This document shows positions 32,010 to 34,163 of a stretch of DNA of 34,163 nucleotides, piece after piece. The notes beneath the pieces are model-generated. The model worked only from the letters and a program-made list of their open reading frames with translations. It did no database searches and had not been told where the DNA came from. The DNA lies in the NCBI GenBank assembly GCA_017430675.1, contig JAFRMM010000214.1:1-34163 (forward strand). The letters are read 5' to 3'. Position 1 is the stretch's first letter. Each line of letters starts with the position of its first letter. Made by a program: the position numbers and the translations under genes. This DNA comes from Prevotella sp. (GTDB lineage: Bacteria; Bacteroidota; Bacteroidia; Bacteroidales; Bacteroidaceae).

Positions 32010-33707
32010 TTATGCCTTGGCTGCTTTTCGGTACTCCGAGGGCGTCATCTTGTAGCGCTCACGGAACCGCTCGTTGAAGGAGGTGCGGTTGGCGAAGCCG
32101 CTCATCTCGGCGATGAGGGCGATGGGCTCGTCGGTGTCAGTGAGCAGACGGGCGGCATGATCGACGCGGTAGCCGTCGATGAAGGCCTTGGTACTCGGAC
32201 TGTCAGAGCACTCGCGGATGGCCTCATCGACATAGCGGTGGTTGGTGGCGAGCATCGAGGCTAACGTGTCGCGGTTCAGTTCACTGTCGGTATAGGGCTG
32301 CTCCTTCTTCATCAGTTCCGTAAGACGGAGGAAGAGTTGCTCGTTGGGGGTACGTTCTTTTTCTGGCTGTCGGGCTATGCGCTCAATGTCGCGAACTTCG
32401 CGCTGCTGCTCACGTTGGATAATCTCGAAGAGTTCGCGGTTCTTGATGAGCACGCGGCGGTGGGCTATGGCCAGACGCCAGAGGGCGACGATGATGACGA
32501 GCATGATGGCAACGAGCGAGAAGGCGAGGATGCGATAGACGGTGGTCTTCGCCTCTTCGTCCTTCAGTTGCAGTTCCTTCTCCTGCGTCTTCATCTGCTG
32601 GGCCAGTTCGAGCGTCTCGGCCTGACGCTCGCGCTGCACCAGACTGTCGTTGATGACCTGATAGCGGGCTTGTGTCTGATAGGCCTCACGGTAGCGACCG
32701 ATATTGTTCAGCCCCATCGCATACATGTAGAGCAAGTCGGCATAACGCCAGGAAATAGTGTCCTCCTTCTCACGCAAAAGCGGCTCTAAGCGGTCGTATA
32801 TCTGCTGGATGCGCCCTGCGTTGCCCGCCAAGGCGTAGTAGTTCAGCATATCCTTCTGGTTAATAGGCTCCTGGGCGGCCTGCGTCTGCTCGAAAGCCTC
32901 GGCGGAAAGGTGCGCACCCTCCTTGTCACCCGCCATCTGCTGACAATAGGCCAGGACGGGATAGGTGTAGGCCCGCTGCTGGTCAGCCCATCCGGCAGGG
33001 GCGTTGGGATTCTCCTTCTCGATGCGGCTGATGACCTGCAGTTTCTCTTGCAGCAGAGGGATGGCCGCAGCATAATTCTCCTGACCGGCCAGGATGCGGG
33101 CCGTGTTGCCAAGGTCGGAGGAGAGTGTGGGCAGGGGCTGGATGCTGTCGCGGGAGGCCTCGCGCAGGATATTCATCGAACGTTTCATATAGTCCATGCC
33201 GCTGCCCTGCTGCTGGCGCTCCATCACCTTGCCCGCTTCGAAATAGAAGTTGGCCTCTTGTAGAATGTCACCGGCATGATGAGCCATCCCGGCACCCTGT
33301 ATGGCATAGCGCACAGCATCCTGATAAGTGTTGGGGAGATAGGCGCAGATGTTCACCAACAGCGAGAGCGTCTTCAACTTCTGCACGCTGTCGGCTGCGG
33401 GATTCCGGCGCTCAAGCACCTGCAAGCAATAGTCGCGGGCCTTGCCCATGTCCTCGACTGCCGGTGCGTTGTAATAAACCTGTGCCCGCATCCAGTCGGC
33501 CAGGTTCACGTCAGCCAGCCCCCGCATCTTAGCGGTGTCCACCAGCCCAAGCGCATGCTCCGGCTGTTCCATGATGAATTGCCGGATACACTCCCACGTA
33601 TAGATGCTGTCAGCATCAGAATGCTGTCCCGTCGTCCTGCTGTTCGTGCAGCCCGTCGTTAAAGCCAGTATGACGCATATGAGCAAAAGGTTTAGTAGTT
33701 GTCTCAT
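32010..33707 (-). CDS. TPR-transmembrane-AraC HTH regulator
   Basis: The 565-aa protein starts with a signal-like segment containing a lipobox-like LTTGC (Cys20). Residues about 30-385 are helical and TPR-like (repeated Ala/Leu/Tyr patterns such as NYYALAGNAGRIQQIYDRL). One transmembrane helix lies at about 392-416 (ILAFSLVAIMLVIIVALW), followed by a charged coil and a C-terminal AraC-type HTH (about 480-562) with ALIAEMSGFANRTSFNERF and YKMTPSEYRK. This is a one-piece membrane regulator common in Prevotella and Bacteroides: periplasmic TPR sensing and cytoplasmic DNA binding. The lipobox would place the N-terminus on the periplasmic face, consistent with that topology. It could regulate nearby operons on the same strand, but no target is shown. 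Confidence 0.83.
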   Translation of the reverse strand: MRQLLNLLLICVILALTTGCTNSRTTGQHSDADSIYTWECIRQFIMEQPEHALGLVDTAKMRGLADVNLADWMRAQVYYNAPAVEDMGKARDYCLQVLERRNPAADSVQKLKTLSLLVNICAYLPNTYQDAVRYAIQGAGMAHHAGDILQEANFYFEAGKVMERQQQGSGMDYMKRSMNILREASRDSIQPLPTLSSDLGNTARILAGQENYAAAIPLLQEKLQVISRIEKENPNAPAGWADQQRAYTYPVLAYCQQMAGDKEGAHLSAEAFEQTQAAQEPINQKDMLNYYALAGNAGRIQQIYDRLEPLLREKEDTISWRYADLLYMYAMGLNNIGRYREAYQTQARYQVINDSLVQRERQAETLELAQQMKTQEKELQLKDEEAKTTVYRILAFSLVAIMLVIIVALWRLAIAHRRVLIKNRELFEIIQREQQREVRDIERIARQPEKERTPNEQLFLRLTELMKKEQPYTDSELNRDTLASMLATNHRYVDEAIRECSDSPSTKAFIDGYRVDHAARLLTDTDEPIALIAEMSGFANRTSFNERFRERYKMTPSEYRKAAKA

Positions 33708-33731
33708 TTATAGCGTAGTTGGTTTTGGCTA

Positions 33732-33739
33732 CAAAGATA
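33732..33739 (-). promoter_or_regulatory. Proximal -7 element of the AraC-type gene
   Basis: The minus strand reads TATCTTTG here, 24 nt upstream of the ATG at 33707. The -33 region has only a weak match (TTTTTC rather than TTTG). Confidence 0.6.
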
Positions 33740-33760
33740 CTATATTTTTTTGGAAAAACC

Positions 33761-33850
33761 TCATAACCGTCCGATTTTAACGTGTTTTACGGAGGTTTCC
33801 CCAAATCGAGGTAATGATTTGGCAACCGTTCTGGTTTCTACGTTTTGCAT
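33761..33850 (-). other. 29-codon leader ORF upstream of the AraC-type gene
   Basis: ATG 33848-33850 to TGA 33761-33763 encodes a 29-aa basic peptide beginning MQNVETRTVAKSLP and ending KHVKIGRL. It lies about 25 nt after a full promoter (33881-33912). From memory, near-identical short frames with TVAKSLPRFGETS occur in front of many Prevotella genes, so this may be a dispersed conserved leader sequence rather than a functional peptide. An overlapping frame from ATG 33854 also exists. Confidence 0.4.
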
Positions 33851-33880
33851 TCATTACGTCAAACAACCCCTTTGCGGCTA

Positions 33881-33912
33881 CAAAAGTACAACTTTTATTT
33901 GAATCCTGCAAA
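33881..33912 (-). promoter_or_regulatory. Distal promoter upstream of the AraC-type gene
   Basis: On the minus strand TTTG (33912-33909) and TACTTTTG (33888-33881) are separated by 20 nt. Transcription would start near 33874, giving a leader of about 165 nt that holds the 29-codon ORF. Confidence 0.7.
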
Positions 33913-34112
33913 CTTTATGCCATATTTATAATAATGTGTGGGCGACTTCCCTAACGACTTTCTAATATTGGACGAATCCGCAAAGTTGTTTCGTAGCAAT
34001 TTTGATTATAGATAATTGGTTCCGAACCCAAATACTACTGCTAAAGTTAACAGTTCATAAAGAATAGGCACAACTTACTAGGAAGTTGCGATGACATGTT
34101 TAGGAATACGTG
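33913..34112. other. Intergenic stretch without recognisable features
   Basis: About 200 bp of AT-rich sequence between divergent promoters. I see no coding frame of useful length, no tRNA-like fold and no clear repeats. Confidence 0.6.
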
Positions 34113-34120
34113 TACTTTTG
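34113..34120 (+). promoter_or_regulatory. -7 element for the gene at the right edge
   Basis: TACTTTTG matches TAnnTTTG. No good TTTG is found 19-21 nt upstream, so the call rests on the -7 box and on the start codon that follows. Confidence 0.5.
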
Positions 34121-34141
34121 CAGTGTTTAAAGGAGCATCAG

Positions 34142-34163
34142 GTGGAAAAGAACATGGAATCTG
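34142..34163 (+). CDS. Start of a gene running off the right edge (partial)
   Basis: GTG 34142 opens the frame VEKNMES and continues past the window; ATG 34154 is in the same frame. AAAGGAG at 34129-34135 is a strong Shine-Dalgarno six bases before GTG, unusual for Bacteroidetes, where such sites are rare. Product cannot be judged from seven codons. Confidence 0.4.

Overview
The window looks like a chromosome segment from a member of the Bacteroidales, most likely Prevotella or a close relative. The signs are repeated Bacteroidetes promoters (-33 TTTG, about 20 nt, -7 TAnnTTTG, on both strands), almost no Shine-Dalgarno sequences, lipoproteins with an acidic stretch after the lipobox cysteine, a fimbrillin-like lipoprotein, huge secreted proteins ending in short type IX-secretion-like tails (pattern GLY-I--G-K-V-K), and a TPR-membrane-AraC regulator. 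The large genes are clearly GC-richer than the hipBA, DUF3990 and intergenic stretches.

Layout. 1-1683: end of an unidentified gene, then a mannitol-dehydrogenase-family oxidoreductase (fructuronate reductase-like). 1729-3243: a hipB-hipA toxin-antitoxin pair with its own promoter. 3244-4310: a repeat-rich accessory stretch holding a 21-bp-period palindrome array, a 32-bp direct repeat pair and a small HTH-like ORF with a long leader. 4314-5913 (minus): a fimbrillin-like surface lipoprotein preceded by an overlooked 39-aa gene. 6054-18445 (plus): one compact apparent operon, uxaB (tagaturonate reductase) - uvrA paralogue - outer-membrane protein - addA - addB, with gaps of 15 nt or less and closed by a clean intrinsic terminator. 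18448-18668: hairpin repeats between convergent operons. 18669-30857 (minus): an operon for an 80-aa membrane/coiled-coil protein, a 3119-aa LamG-rich secreted protein and an 843-aa secreted protein sharing a module with it. 31000-31936 (minus): a three-gene DUF3791/DUF3990-type toxin-antitoxin-like module with ATGA overlaps. 32010-33912 (minus): a TPR-TM-AraC regulator with two candidate promoters and a 29-codon leader ORF. 34113-end: start of another plus-strand gene.

How it fits together. The two uronate reductases belong to the isomerase branches of galacturonate and glucuronate breakdown, typical of pectin and glucuronoxylan users. AddAB and UvrA are DNA repair functions placed behind uxaB with no visible internal promoter. 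The LamG operon probably builds a secreted or cell-surface assembly. Its promoter has a -7 box but no recognisable -33; where the -33 would lie there are three copies of an 8-bp box spaced exactly 21 bp, which suggests activator control.

Most worth following up: the 21-bp arrays (3351-3426 and 30897-30946), the secreted LamG operon, the heptad repeat that contains the uvrA start codon, the 39-aa gene, and CTAG-rich micro-repeats inside coding linkers. All identifications are by eye from motifs; no database search was run.
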